This document shows positions 42,733-50,670 of a stretch of 64,000 bases of DNA, one piece after another. The notes under the pieces are model-generated. The model was not told the DNA's origin, searched no databases, and saw only the letters and a program-made list of their open reading frames with translations. The DNA comes from Clostridia bacterium (GTDB taxonomy: Bacteria > Bacillota > Clostridia > Christensenellales > CAG-138). A program made the position numbers and the translations under genes. The DNA lies in the NCBI GenBank assembly GCA_017438865.1, contig JAFRUN010000047.1, forward strand, positions 1-64,000, written 5' to 3'. Every line of letters starts with the position of its first letter. Position 1 is the first letter of the stretch.

Positions 42733-43482
42733 TCAGTCGCCTGCCGTCACGCCGCTCATGGCATGATAGGCGATCTCCGCCGCTTCCGGATCCATATTGC
42801 ACCCGAGCCGCCACAGATCGACCGCACCCCCGATCCGGTCGATCAGCGTCAGCGTCTTTCGCATCGCCGCGGCGTCCTGCGGACGGTAGATCTGCTGCAG
42901 CAGCATCGGATACGCCTCCGCCGCAGTGATCCGGCGAACGGTATTCTTTTCCGCGCGCTCCAGAATGCAGATCGCTTTCAGCGGCGCGGAGCCGTTGGTG
43001 CTCAGATGATGCTTTCCGTCCCACGGCGTTCCGTAAACGACGGCTCCGGTTTCCGAAATACGGACCAGCGGCTTATCGTCGTTGATCATCACCGCGCGAT
43101 CGCCGAGAAGCGTTCGCCAAAGAGACGTGTGCGTGCTCTTTCCCGTTCCGCTCTTCGCCGCGAACAGGTATGCTTCCCCGTCGACCGCAATGCAGGAGCC
43201 GTGCATCAGAACCGTATCGAACGACGGCATTTGTTCCGCGATCTTCCGGTAAACCGCAAGCTCCTCAAGATAACGGTCCGAGGGTTCGCGGACCGCCCGT
43301 CCGGTAAGCGCGTCGCTCCGTTCCGAGCATTTCCGTTCGTAATCAAGATCGTCCTGTGTGATCCTGATCGAAAGATCGGCGGCTGCTCCGTCCTCGCGGT
43401 ATGCTTCGCAAAGCCGATGCACCCGACGGTACATCGAATCGATCCGAATGACGATATCCGCAAAACGATAAGTCTCTGTCAC
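42733..43482 (-). CDS. HPr-kinase-like / PEP carboxykinase-fold protein
   Basis: A 249-residue protein with the P-loop FAAKSGTGKSTHTSLWR (about 109-125) and the downstream acidic INDDKPLVR, as in HprK-related proteins found beside PqqD/RiPP-type clusters and elsewhere in Clostridia. The C-terminal half (LQQIYRPQDAAAMRKTL, VDLWRLGCNMD) matches that subgroup. True HprK is longer and has a different N-terminus. Start is GTG with AAAGGA upstream. No RiPP maturase or PqqD gene is visible here; role unknown. Confidence 0.75.
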   Translation of the reverse strand: MTETYRFADIVIRIDSMYRRVHRLCEAYREDGAAADLSIRITQDDLDYERKCSERSDALTGRAVREPSDRYLEELAVYRKIAEQMPSFDTVLMHGSCIAVDGEAYLFAAKSGTGKSTHTSLWRTLLGDRAVMINDDKPLVRISETGAVVYGTPWDGKHHLSTNGSAPLKAICILERAEKNTVRRITAAEAYPMLLQQIYRPQDAAAMRKTLTLIDRIGGAVDLWRLGCNMDPEAAEIAYHAMSGVTAGD

Positions 43483-43587
43483 GGTAAAATCCTTTCGGTC
43501 GGCATTGCGTAAGGGGCGAAAACCGTCGTCTTCGCCCCTTCTTTCGGCTCATTGCTGTTCGGGCATTCTACGGTTCCCCTTTTCCCC

Positions 43588-44061
43588 TTACGGGAAATCG
43601 GGAAGCTCGATGGCGCCCGGCGTCGGCGTCGGCGATTCGTCCCCGGTCGGCGGTTCCGTCGGCTTGGGCGTCGGCGTCGGCTTGGGCGTCGGCGTTGCCG
43701 GCGCGTCCGTTGCACCGGACGGCTTCGGCGTGGGCGTTTCGATCGGTATCTCGATCTCGAGCGGATCCTCCGTTGCATCCGGTGCCGGTGTGTCCGCAGG
43801 CGCATCCGTTTCGACCGGCGCTTCGGTTTCATTCGGCTTTTCGGTTTCTTCGGGAACCGGCGGCTGCGTTTCCGTTCCGTCGTTCGGATTCGTCGTAATC
43901 ACCTCATCCTCCGTCACCGTACCCGGTTCATCGTTCTGCGGGGCAGCGGTCGCGGGCACGGGATCGTTCGCCTTTTTTGCACAGCTGCCGGAGCAGCCGA
44001 GTAATCCGAGAATCAGTATGCACGCGCATACGATCCGAATCCAGGAAGTCATGCGTTTCAT
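43588..44061 (-). CDS. Lipoprotein with Pro/Thr/Glu-rich body
   Basis: A 157-residue surface protein. The signal peptide ends in GLLGC (Cys23). The rest is a low-complexity Pro/Thr/Glu/Asp/Ala sequence with PTPKPT repeats and no folded domain; the C-terminus ELPDFP is short. It may be a stalk or remnant of a larger protein whose domain was lost. An AGGAGAAAG site precedes the ATG. It is divergent from the barnase lipoprotein, which carries a similar spacer. Confidence 0.75.
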   Translation of the reverse strand: MKRMTSWIRIVCACILILGLLGCSGSCAKKANDPVPATAAPQNDEPGTVTEDEVITTNPNDGTETQPPVPEETEKPNETEAPVETDAPADTPAPDATEDPLEIEIPIETPTPKPSGATDAPATPTPKPTPTPKPTEPPTGDESPTPTPGAIELPDFP

Positions 44062-44253
44062 TTCTGCTTTCTCCTTCTCCTTTGAGATAACGTGCGGTAC
44101 TCTCCCATATTTAATCGAATTATAGCACAATCCGGCGCAAAGCGCAAGAGAAACATATTCCTGCCACGGCGTCGTTCCGTTTTCGCAGTTTTCATAAAAA
44201 CAGTCTTTTCCTCTTTGCCGCCGTGTGCTATACTGTCGGTACGGAGGTCTGCC

Positions 44254-44889
44254 ATGAAGTATAGAAGACAATTCCTGTCCGTTCTGTTTGCGGTGCTGCT
44301 GCTTGCATCGTTCTTCTCCTGCGCGAAAAACGCGCCGGTCGTTTCGCCGACGCCTACGCAGAGCAGCGGCCTCGACGCGCCGGTCTTTACGCTCGAGCCG
44401 GTCGGTATTCCCGAAACGGCTGTCCCGGATCCGACGCCGGATCCGGTCAAAACGCCTTCCGAAACCGATTCGCCGGAGCCCGCCGAAACGCCGGTGCCGA
44501 CCGATGCGCCCACGCCGGAACCGACCGACACGCCGTGTCCGGTCTCCGAGGACGGCGAATACTGGACGCGCGACGAGGTTGCGCTGTATATCCATCTGTT
44601 CAGGCATCTGCCGAAAAACTATATCAGCAAGGAAGAAGCCGAGGATCTCGGTTGGAGCGGCGGATCGCTGGAGCCGTATGCGCCGGGATACTCTATCGGC
44701 GGCGATTATTTCGGAAACTATCAGGGGCTTCTGCCGAAAAAGAAGGGACGCAAGTATTACGAATGCGACATCGACACGCGCGGAAAGAAGAGCCGCGGCG
44801 CAAAGCGCATCGTGTTCAGCAACGACGGGCTGATCTATTACACCGGCGACCACTACGAATCGTTTACGCTTTTATACGGGGAGGAATAA
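44254..44889 (+). CDS. Barnase-type ribonuclease anchored as a lipoprotein
   Basis: A 211-residue exported ribonuclease. The signal peptide ends in SFFSC (Cys23), a Pro/Thr/Glu-rich spacer covers about 30-98, and residues 100-211 are a barnase/N1-type domain with NYISKEEAEDLGW, GYSIGGDYFGN and GDHYESFT. All barnase catalytic positions are matched: Lys126 (K27), Glu170 (E73), Arg181 (R83), Arg185 (R87), His200 (H102). It cleaves RNA. The ATG follows ACGGAGG. The barstar gene begins 1 nt after the stop. Confidence 0.9.
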   Translation: MKYRRQFLSVLFAVLLLASFFSCAKNAPVVSPTPTQSSGLDAPVFTLEPVGIPETAVPDPTPDPVKTPSETDSPEPAETPVPTDAPTPEPTDTPCPVSEDGEYWTRDEVALYIHLFRHLPKNYISKEEAEDLGWSGGSLEPYAPGYSIGGDYFGNYQGLLPKKKGRKYYECDIDTRGKKSRGAKRIVFSNDGLIYYTGDHYESFTLLYGEE

Positions 44890-44890
44890 C

Positions 44891-45166
44891 ATGGAATTCA
44901 TCATCATCGACGGACGGCGCATGACCACGGTTGAGGAAACGCATACCTATCTTGCAAAAGCCCTTCGCTTTCCGGACTATTACGGACGCAATCTCGATGC
45001 GCTGCACGACTGTCTCACCGACCTTTCCCGCAGCGTCTGGATCGTTCTGATCAACGGCGATATCATGGATGAACATCTCGGCGAATACGCCGTAAAGCTG
45101 CGCCGCGTCTTCACCGACGTCGGCAATCTCCCCTACGCCTGCCATTTTGCAGAGCACCTGTCCTGA
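44891..45166 (+). CDS. Barstar family ribonuclease inhibitor
   Basis: A 91-residue cytoplasmic inhibitor. FPDYYGRNLDALHDCL aligns with the barstar helix (PEYYGENLDALWDCL in barstar), keeping the two aspartates that plug the barnase active site. No signal peptide. One nucleotide separates it from the barnase gene, so the pair is co-expressed; it protects the cell from the nuclease before export or from a sibling's enzyme. Confidence 0.92.
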   Translation: MEFIIIDGRRMTTVEETHTYLAKALRFPDYYGRNLDALHDCLTDLSRSVWIVLINGDIMDEHLGEYAVKLRRVFTDVGNLPYACHFAEHLS

Positions 45167-45180
45167 AAAAACGCATGATA

Positions 45181-45207
45181 AAAGCCGCCGGGATCCGGCG
45201 GCTTTTT
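45181..45207 (+). terminator. Intrinsic terminator of the barnase-barstar operon
   Basis: AAAGCCGCCGG pairs with CCGGCGGCTTT across GAT, then TTTTT. A strong hairpin directly after barstar and before the convergent lipoprotein gene. Confidence 0.9.
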
Positions 45208-45217
45208 GCTTGGTTTT

Positions 45218-46225
45218 TCAGTCCGCATAGAAGATGTTGTCGAACACCTTGTTCTGGTCGCGGCCGCCGATCAGGTAGGAATACTCGTTCGGATCGTAGT
45301 CGACGGAGATCAGCGCGGTCCTTCCGTCCTCCGTGCGGACCTCGACGATCATCCGCGATTCGTGGAAGCGCGTCATATAGACATAGCTTCCCTTCTTGAG
45401 CGTCGTCGGCTTGCCGTCGATCCGGCAGTTGACCGCGCGTTTGAGGTGCAGCAGCGTGCCGAGCTCGATCAGACCGTCGCGATTCGTTTTCAGATCCTCT
45501 TCGCTCGGCGTGTAAACCTCCAGCCATTCGGAATCCGGCTCCAGCTTTTCGCCGGAAACGGAGCGCGCGCCGTCCTTCGTGCCAAGAAGATCGGTGCGTT
45601 CATAGGAGTACAGCCGCCCGTCCGAAGACAGCGAGATAAATTCCTTTTCAACGCCCTTCACGAATGCTCCGTTTTCGGGATGCACCTCCGTCGTGATATA
45701 GTCGTCCGACGCCATGTCGATCACGACCAGCAGATTCACCCACGGCGTTTCCGGATCGAGATCGACTAGGATCACGCGGTCGAGCACACAGCTTCCCGGG
45801 AACGCGATCGATTCGCCGTCGACAAGGATATACGTCGCGTTTTCCTTTTCATCGAGCCGGTAGGAGATCTTTTCCGCCTCGCCGTCAAAATCGACGTCGT
45901 AGGTGAACATCGTGCCTTCTTTCCGGTCCCAGTCGATCCGGTACTCGATCGGCAGGGCGGAAAGATCCGGCGTATACGGCGTTGCCGGCGCTTCCGTCGG
46001 CGGTTCCGTTTCCGGTTCCGGTTCCGGCGTCGCTTCCGCCGTCGGTTCCGCTTCCGCAGCGGGCTCCGGTTCATTCTGCTCCGGTGCAGGCGTCTCCTGC
46101 GGTTCGACCGCGATCGGCTCCGTCTTTTCTCCGCCTTCCGGCACGACCTCCGCCGGTTTGCTTTCCGCGCACGCCGTGCAGAGCAGCATCACAAAGCACA
46201 TAAGAAACACAGCGATCTTTTTCAT
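45218..46225 (-). CDS. Lipoprotein with Pro/Glu spacer and unassigned C-terminal domain
   Basis: A 335-residue surface lipoprotein. The signal peptide ends in LLCTAC (Cys19), a Glu/Pro/Ala/Thr-rich spacer runs to about 85, then a folded region of about 250 residues starts LPIEYRIDWDRKEGTMF. The latter has repeated acidic turns DVDFDGEAE and DLDPETPW, reminiscent of VCBS/FG-GAP-type calcium loops, and ends in an SH3-like LKKGSYVYMTR stretch. ATG 46225 follows a GGAGGGG site. Function unknown. Confidence 0.78.
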   Translation of the reverse strand: MKKIAVFLMCFVMLLCTACAESKPAEVVPEGGEKTEPIAVEPQETPAPEQNEPEPAAEAEPTAEATPEPEPETEPPTEAPATPYTPDLSALPIEYRIDWDRKEGTMFTYDVDFDGEAEKISYRLDEKENATYILVDGESIAFPGSCVLDRVILVDLDPETPWVNLLVVIDMASDDYITTEVHPENGAFVKGVEKEFISLSSDGRLYSYERTDLLGTKDGARSVSGEKLEPDSEWLEVYTPSEEDLKTNRDGLIELGTLLHLKRAVNCRIDGKPTTLKKGSYVYMTRFHESRMIVEVRTEDGRTALISVDYDPNEYSYLIGGRDQNKVFDNIFYAD

Positions 46226-46369
46226 AGGCCCCTCCGTCCGTTTCGCAGGTCGCGCCCGCTTTTTATTTAGTATATCACACCCGGCTCCCGGATGCAAACA
46301 GTTCATTGCGTTCCGTTTTAACGGACAGGTCATTCTCTATACTGAAAGCAGAAACAAACGGGAGGATAT

Positions 46370-46520
46370 GATTATGATCGAATGGATCCGGTATCGGATG
46401 CTGATGCGCCGCCTGCGCGGCGAAATTGCGGACGCAGTGAACGGCGGACGGCAGCCGCGGCGCGCGGAAAAGAGGAAAACTGCCGCGACTGCTTGCAAAC
46501 CCTGCGGAAGTATTGTATAA
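46370..46520 (+). CDS. Possible 49-residue basic small protein
   Basis: A short frame starting MIMIEWIRYRMLMRRLRGEI with GGGAGG 7 nt upstream and a TATACT element about 30 nt before. The composition is Arg-rich with an amphipathic N-terminal helix. Its end contains the -35 and -10 boxes of the next gene. No homology recognised; real translation is uncertain. Confidence 0.35.
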
Positions 46521-46521
46521 T
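46493..46521 (+). promoter_or_regulatory. Promoter of the ComEC-type MBL gene, leaderless arrangement
   Basis: TTGCAA (46493-46498), 17 nt, TATAAT (46516-46521), then six nucleotides (ATACGC) to the ATG at 46528. The same geometry is found at the comEC channel gene. Confidence 0.75.
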
Positions 46522-46527
46522 ATACGC

Positions 46528-47481
46528 ATGAAACCGTTGCTTCGACTGCTTGCGTTTTTCCTTGTCCTGCTTCTCTTGCCGACGCTCGGCTGCACGACGC
46601 TGCACAACTGTCTGCACGCGGACGAGCCGGACGCCGTCGAAGCGGAGAAACAGGCGCTGCGGGAAACGCTTCGGTCGGAACGGCCGGACACGCTGCCGGC
46701 GGATGAACCGTCGCTGAAGGTCGTCGTGATCGACGTCGGTCAGGGCGACTGCATCCTGCTGATCTCTCCGGAGGGCAGAACGATGCTTGTGGACGCCGGT
46801 CCGAAGGATTCTTTTTCGCGGATCAGAAGCGTGCTTGACGCAAACGGCGTAACGAAACTCGACGTTCTGGTCGCCACGCACCCGCACGAGGATCACATCG
46901 GCTCCATGGCAAAGGTGCTCGACGCCTATCCGGTCGGACAGTTTCTCACGATCCCGCAGGCGCAGGCGAACGACGCCTATCCGGAAATGTGCGCCGCGCT
47001 GGAGCGGAACGGCTGCCCGGTCGCATACGCGCAGGGCGGCGCGACGATCCCGTGGGCGGAAAGCTGCACGGTGACGGTCCTGAACCCGATCCCCGCATAT
47101 GCGGACGAGCCGAAGGATCTCAACGATCTGTCCGTCGTGCTGCACATCCGGTACGGGAGCACCGCCGTACTTCTGACGGGCGACGCGGAAGAACAGGCGG
47201 AAAAGCGGATGCTGGACACGTTCCCCCGCGCGATGCTGAAGGCGGACGTTCTGAAGCTCGGACATCACGGATCGGCAAGCTCGACCGGTTTTTCGTTCTT
47301 TCTCGCCGTCGATCCGGACTTCGCGGTCGCGTCCTGCGGAACAAACAACGATTTCGGGCATCCGCACTCGGAAACGCTTTCGCTGCTGCACGATACCCGT
47401 ACAGCGTTTTACAGCACCGATACAGACGGTACCGTTGTGTTTCGTCTCGACGGAAACAAGGTATCCGTAGACTTACCATGA
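46528..47481 (+). CDS. ComEC-type metallo-beta-lactamase lipoprotein
   Basis: A 317-residue extracytoplasmic hydrolase. The signal peptide ends in PTLGC (Cys22). The MBL fold begins LKVVVIDVGQGDCIL, has the metal motif THPHEDHIGS (HxHxDH), LLTGDAEEQAE and LKLGHHGSASST, all typical of the ComEC C-terminal domain that is thought to degrade the non-imported DNA strand. In ComEC this domain is outside the membrane; here it is a separate lipoprotein, while the channel gene at 8601-9794 lacks it. A general secreted nuclease or phosphodiesterase is the alternative. Confidence 0.88.
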   Translation: MKPLLRLLAFFLVLLLLPTLGCTTLHNCLHADEPDAVEAEKQALRETLRSERPDTLPADEPSLKVVVIDVGQGDCILLISPEGRTMLVDAGPKDSFSRIRSVLDANGVTKLDVLVATHPHEDHIGSMAKVLDAYPVGQFLTIPQAQANDAYPEMCAALERNGCPVAYAQGGATIPWAESCTVTVLNPIPAYADEPKDLNDLSVVLHIRYGSTAVLLTGDAEEQAEKRMLDTFPRAMLKADVLKLGHHGSASSTGFSFFLAVDPDFAVASCGTNNDFGHPHSETLSLLHDTRTAFYSTDTDGTVVFRLDGNKVSVDLP

Positions 47482-47492
47482 AAGGAGATCCC

Positions 47493-48152
47493 ATGAAAAC
47501 CTGTCCCGTTTGTCAAAAAGTCCTGACTGATCAGGCGAAATTCTGTTATTACTGCGGCGCGTCGCTTCTGAGCGATCATCCCGCCGCGCCCGAAGCTGCC
47601 GAACCGGAAGCGCCCGTCGCGCCCGAAGCTGCCGAACCGGAACCGGTCGAAGCGGAGCCCGTTCTGCCGGAAGAATCCGTTCCGGAAGCTGCGGAAGAAC
47701 CCGTGCCCGTCGAGGAGCCCGCGCCGGTCGAAGCGCCTGCATCCGAGATCGTCGAGCCGGAACCTGCGCCCGCGGCGCCGATCCCGACGCCGGTCGCCGA
47801 ACCGGAACCCGCGTCTGCGCCCCGGCCCGCTGCCACGCCGCAGCCGGTCGTGAAAGAGCCGGAGCAGAAGCAGCCCGTTGTGCTTGCAACCGATTCCCGT
47901 TCGCTGATGACCACGGCGGGATACATTTTCACGACGATCCTGTTCCACATTCCGGTCATCGGTCTGATCTTCATGATCGTCTGGGGCTGCGGAAAGACGA
48001 AGAACCTTTCCCGCAAGCGTTTCTCCCTCGCCTGCCTCATCATGCGGCTGATCGGCTTCATCCTTTTCCTCTGCGCAACGGTGTTCGTGCTGATCTGCTT
48101 CTCCGGCAAGTTCCCGATCCTGACACAGGCGTTTACCGAATTCTTCTCCTGA
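47493..48152 (+). CDS. Zinc-ribbon membrane protein with Pro/Glu/Ala linker
   Basis: A 219-residue protein. The N-terminal zinc ribbon has cysteines 4, 7, 18 and 21 (CPVC...CYYC), then about 110 residues of Pro/Glu/Ala/Val repeats, then two membrane segments (about 148-168 and 183-205). The ribbon is probably cytoplasmic. Function unknown; such proteins are common and variable in Clostridia. It follows the MBL gene by 11 nt with an AAAGGAG site, so it may be co-transcribed. Confidence 0.8.
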   Translation: MKTCPVCQKVLTDQAKFCYYCGASLLSDHPAAPEAAEPEAPVAPEAAEPEPVEAEPVLPEESVPEAAEEPVPVEEPAPVEAPASEIVEPEPAPAAPIPTPVAEPEPASAPRPAATPQPVVKEPEQKQPVVLATDSRSLMTTAGYIFTTILFHIPVIGLIFMIVWGCGKTKNLSRKRFSLACLIMRLIGFILFLCATVFVLICFSGKFPILTQAFTEFFS

Positions 48153-48156
48153 GCAT

Positions 48157-48194
48157 CGCAAAACCGCTCTCCGGGTTCCGGGAGCGGTTTTTTT
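48157..48194 (+). terminator. Intrinsic terminator of the MBL/zinc-ribbon unit
   Basis: AAACCGCTC and CCGG pair with CCGG and GAGCGGTTT, with a run of seven T residues after the hairpin. Confidence 0.85.
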
Positions 48195-48199
48195 GATGC

Positions 48200-48230
48200 A
48201 AAAAAGGGACGGTTTCCCGTCCCTTTGTTC
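48200..48230 (-). terminator. Intrinsic terminator of rplJ-rplL
   Basis: On the minus strand AAAGGGACGGG pairs with CCGTCCCTTT across a short loop, followed by TTTTTTG. It lies 10 nt after the rplL stop. Confidence 0.85.
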
Positions 48231-48239
48231 TGGATTCGA

Positions 48240-48608
48240 TTATTTGATCTCGCAGGTTGCGCCGACTGCCTTGAACGCTTCGACGAGCTTCTCCGCGTCT
48301 TCCTTGGAGATGCCTTCCTTGACGGCCTTGGGCGCGTTGTCGACGACGTCCTTCGCTTCCTTCAGGCCGAGACCGGTCTGCTCGCGGACGACCTTGATGA
48401 CCTTGATCTTCTCCGGTCCGATCTCCTTGAGGATGACGTCGAACTCGGTCTTCTCTTCGACTTCTTCAGCTGCGGCAACGGGGCCTGCGACTGCGACTGC
48501 GGTAGCTGCTGCGGACACGCCGAACTCCTCTTCGAGTGCCTTGACGAGTTCGTGAAGCTCCAAAACGGACATTGCCTTAATATCGGCGATCAGTTGTTCC
48601 TTATTCAT
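48240..48608 (-). CDS. rplL: 50S ribosomal protein L7/L12
   Basis: The ribosomal stalk protein that recruits translation factors. The 122 residues have an N-terminal dimerisation helix region, an Ala/Val/Glu hinge ([24 protein letters not shown]), and the globular domain [21 protein letters not shown]. Normal length. It is 61 nt downstream of rplJ under common control of the L10 leader. Confidence 0.98.
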   Translation of the reverse strand: MNKEQLIADIKAMSVLELHELVKALEEEFGVSAAATAVAVAGPVAAAEEVEEKTEFDVILKEIGPEKIKVIKVVREQTGLGLKEAKDVVDNAPKAVKEGISKEDAEKLVEAFKAVGATCEIK

Positions 48609-48669
48609 GATATTTCTCCTTTAAAATTTATTTTTGATTTTTGTTTGTACGGCATTGCCGTTTCGGTTG

Positions 48670-49197
48670 TTATGCTTCCGCGGATTCGGCGGACGCAGCG
48701 TTGGGATCGTTCTTCTTGGCGATCTGGTCGAGCACGATAGCAAGACCGGAAATCGGCGACATCATGCTGCCCAGCATGCGTGCGATGAGGACTTCGCGGC
48801 TCGGCAGATCCGCAATCGCTTCGACTTCCGCCGCCGTGCTGACCTTACCCTCGACGATACCGCCCTTGAACTCGCACTTCTTTGCCTTCTTGATGAAGTT
48901 CTTGAGAACTCTTGCAGGGGCTACCGCATCCTGATAACCGAATGCGAATGCGTTGGTGCCGTGGAGCATATCGTCTGCACCCTCGAGTCCGAGCTGATCA
49001 AAAGCACGGCGGACGCAGTGGTTCTTCAGAACGATGTACTCAACGTTTTCCTTGCGCAATTCGGCACGCAGCGCGGTATCCTCGGCAACGGTCAGACCGC
49101 GATAATCGAACAGGATGACGGACTTTGCCTGCTTGACTTTGTCCGCAACCTCAGCGACTTTTGCGGCCTTCATTTCGAGAATCTTTGCATTTGCCAT
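48670..49197 (-). CDS. rplJ: 50S ribosomal protein L10
   Basis: Anchors L7/L12 dimers to 23S rRNA and binds its own mRNA leader to repress translation. The 175 residues include VILFDYRGLTVAE and AFGYQDAVAPARVLKNF. The preceding rplK-rplA and the following rpoB are not adjacent in this window: the unit is isolated, with its own leader and terminator. The GGAGG site lies 6 nt before the ATG. Confidence 0.97.
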   Translation of the reverse strand: MANAKILEMKAAKVAEVADKVKQAKSVILFDYRGLTVAEDTALRAELRKENVEYIVLKNHCVRRAFDQLGLEGADDMLHGTNAFAFGYQDAVAPARVLKNFIKKAKKCEFKGGIVEGKVSTAAEVEAIADLPSREVLIARMLGSMMSPISGLAIVLDQIAKKNDPNAASAESAEA

Positions 49198-49204
49198 GGT
49201 TGCA

Positions 49205-49345
49205 CCTCCTTATAATGTGAAAAGCCCTCCGTCGCATAACGGAGGACTCGAAAACAAAAGGTGCTATCAAGTCTACCTCGGCAGGATTTACACGCTTTCG
49301 CGACACCGGCTGTCTTTGGCGACGGAACTTAACCTTGCTTATTCT
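49205..49345 (-). ncRNA. Ribosomal protein L10 leader
   Basis: On the minus strand the leader carries the conserved CAAAGACAGCCGG and CCTGCCGAGGTAGACTTG segments of the L10 leader that bind the L10(L12) complex. A CCTCCGT/ACGGAGG hairpin with CTTTTC follows near 49235 and may act as an attenuator. Feedback repression by L10 is established for this leader class. Confidence 0.85.
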
Positions 49346-49462
49346 ACACGGCGCACACCTGTTTGTCAAGCATTTTTTCGCAGGTTTTTTCGCCTTTTTT
49401 TGAAAAACCCGTTTCCGCAGATCCGGACGGCAGTCCTTCCTCTGCGCAGCGGACGGTTTGCG

Positions 49463-50548
49463 TCAATACGCGTTTTTCAGCGTAAAGGTTTCCTTGTCGG
49501 CGGATTCGTAATTGTAATCGTCCAGGATCGGCGAATAGCTTGTGAACCAGATGTTCCGCGAACGCGGATCAAAGGTCAGGATCATGCAGTAGCCGTTGCC
49601 CCTCTTACGGTCCGCCTGCAGATTATACATGATCGCCGTGAACGAACGGCCGTTCTCGTATTTCTGATCCAGCCGGCGGATGCCTCGATGGTGACCGCAA
49701 AGCACCAGACGAACGTTCGGATGTTTCGAAACGATGTTCGTCTCGAGGTTTACGCCCTCGCTTCCGGGAATGCCGTTGTTGTAGAGATAACTGTGCGTCA
49801 GGATGATCGCGGAATAATCGCTGTATCTGTTCAGCACGTCGTGCAGCCACTCCATGCGCGCCGTATCGTCGTTCTCGAGATGCCAGCCGATGCCGATCAG
49901 GATCAGTCCCTCCGGTTCAAAAAGCTGATACCAGCATTCGCCGCCGTTATATCGCTGCTCTTCTTCGCGGACGTCACAGAGATCGTATTTGCGGTACTGA
50001 TCGTATCCGTACTTGCGGACGGCACGCGCGCCCGTTCCGGTGCCGAGGTCATGGTTGCCCGCGACACAGTAGAACGGGATATTGCCGCGCAGCGGTTCAA
50101 ACGCCGCCGCAATGCGCTGCCATTCTTCATCCTTGCCGTTGTTCTCGACCAGATCGCCGCTCTGCAGAACCGCAACGATGTTGTCGAGATCCTTATGTTC
50201 GAGCGCATAGCTCACGATCGCTTTCAGCCCCTCGTCGCTCGCAAACGCATAGTTCTGCGTATCCGCGATCCAGATCATCGTGAACGGCACGGGCATCGGC
50301 GTCGGAGATGGCGTCGGTGTCGCCGTGGGTGTCGGCGTAGGGACCGGCGTGGGCGTGGGCGTCGGCGGCAGCGTCGGCTCCTCCGTCGGCGCGGACGCGG
50401 CGATCTCATCCAGTTCCACAGCCGCCGGTTCGCTCACGGGCGCTTCCGTCGGAAGAACGGTTTCCGGTTCCGGTTCGATTGTATTGCAGCCGATCAGCGC
50501 GCAAAGCAGCAAAACGGCCGAAAGCACAAAAGAAAACTGCTTTTTCAA
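49463..50548 (-). CDS. Calcineurin-like metallophosphoesterase lipoprotein
   Basis: A 361-residue surface phosphoesterase. The signal peptide ends in CALIGC (Cys20), then a Pro/Thr-rich spacer with PTPTPT repeats (about 55-90). The catalytic domain has all metal motifs: IADTQN, SGDLVENNG, AGNHD, a later LTHSYL, and CGHHRG. The start is TTG (50548), ten nt after GGAGGG, because the in-frame ATG at 50617 has no signal-peptide logic. Substrate unknown; phosphomonoester or phosphodiester hydrolysis outside the cell. Confidence 0.85.
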   Translation of the reverse strand: MKKQFSFVLSAVLLLCALIGCNTIEPEPETVLPTEAPVSEPAAVELDEIAASAPTEEPTLPPTPTPTPVPTPTPTATPTPSPTPMPVPFTMIWIADTQNYAFASDEGLKAIVSYALEHKDLDNIVAVLQSGDLVENNGKDEEWQRIAAAFEPLRGNIPFYCVAGNHDLGTGTGARAVRKYGYDQYRKYDLCDVREEEQRYNGGECWYQLFEPEGLILIGIGWHLENDDTARMEWLHDVLNRYSDYSAIILTHSYLYNNGIPGSEGVNLETNIVSKHPNVRLVLCGHHRGIRRLDQKYENGRSFTAIMYNLQADRKRGNGYCMILTFDPRSRNIWFTSYSPILDDYNYESADKETFTLKNAY

Positions 50549-50670
50549 AGCGCGTTTCCCTCCGATTCGATTGATTGTTTTACAGTTTACCACAATTCTC
50601 CGCGAATTGCAATTCAAAGATCAAAACAAGGGGCTGTTCCTTCGTGAAACAGCCCCTTTTGCGTTTCGGT

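Noticed and set aside
46370..46520. Treating the 49-codon frame as a firm gene
   Set aside because: It has a plausible ribosome site but overlaps the next promoter and has no recognisable similarity, so it is listed only as a low-confidence candidate.
43588..50400. CRISPR-like repeats
   Set aside because: The repetitive DNA (GGCGTCGG-type units) encodes Pro/Thr/Glu stalks within genes; there are no constant repeats with unique spacers.
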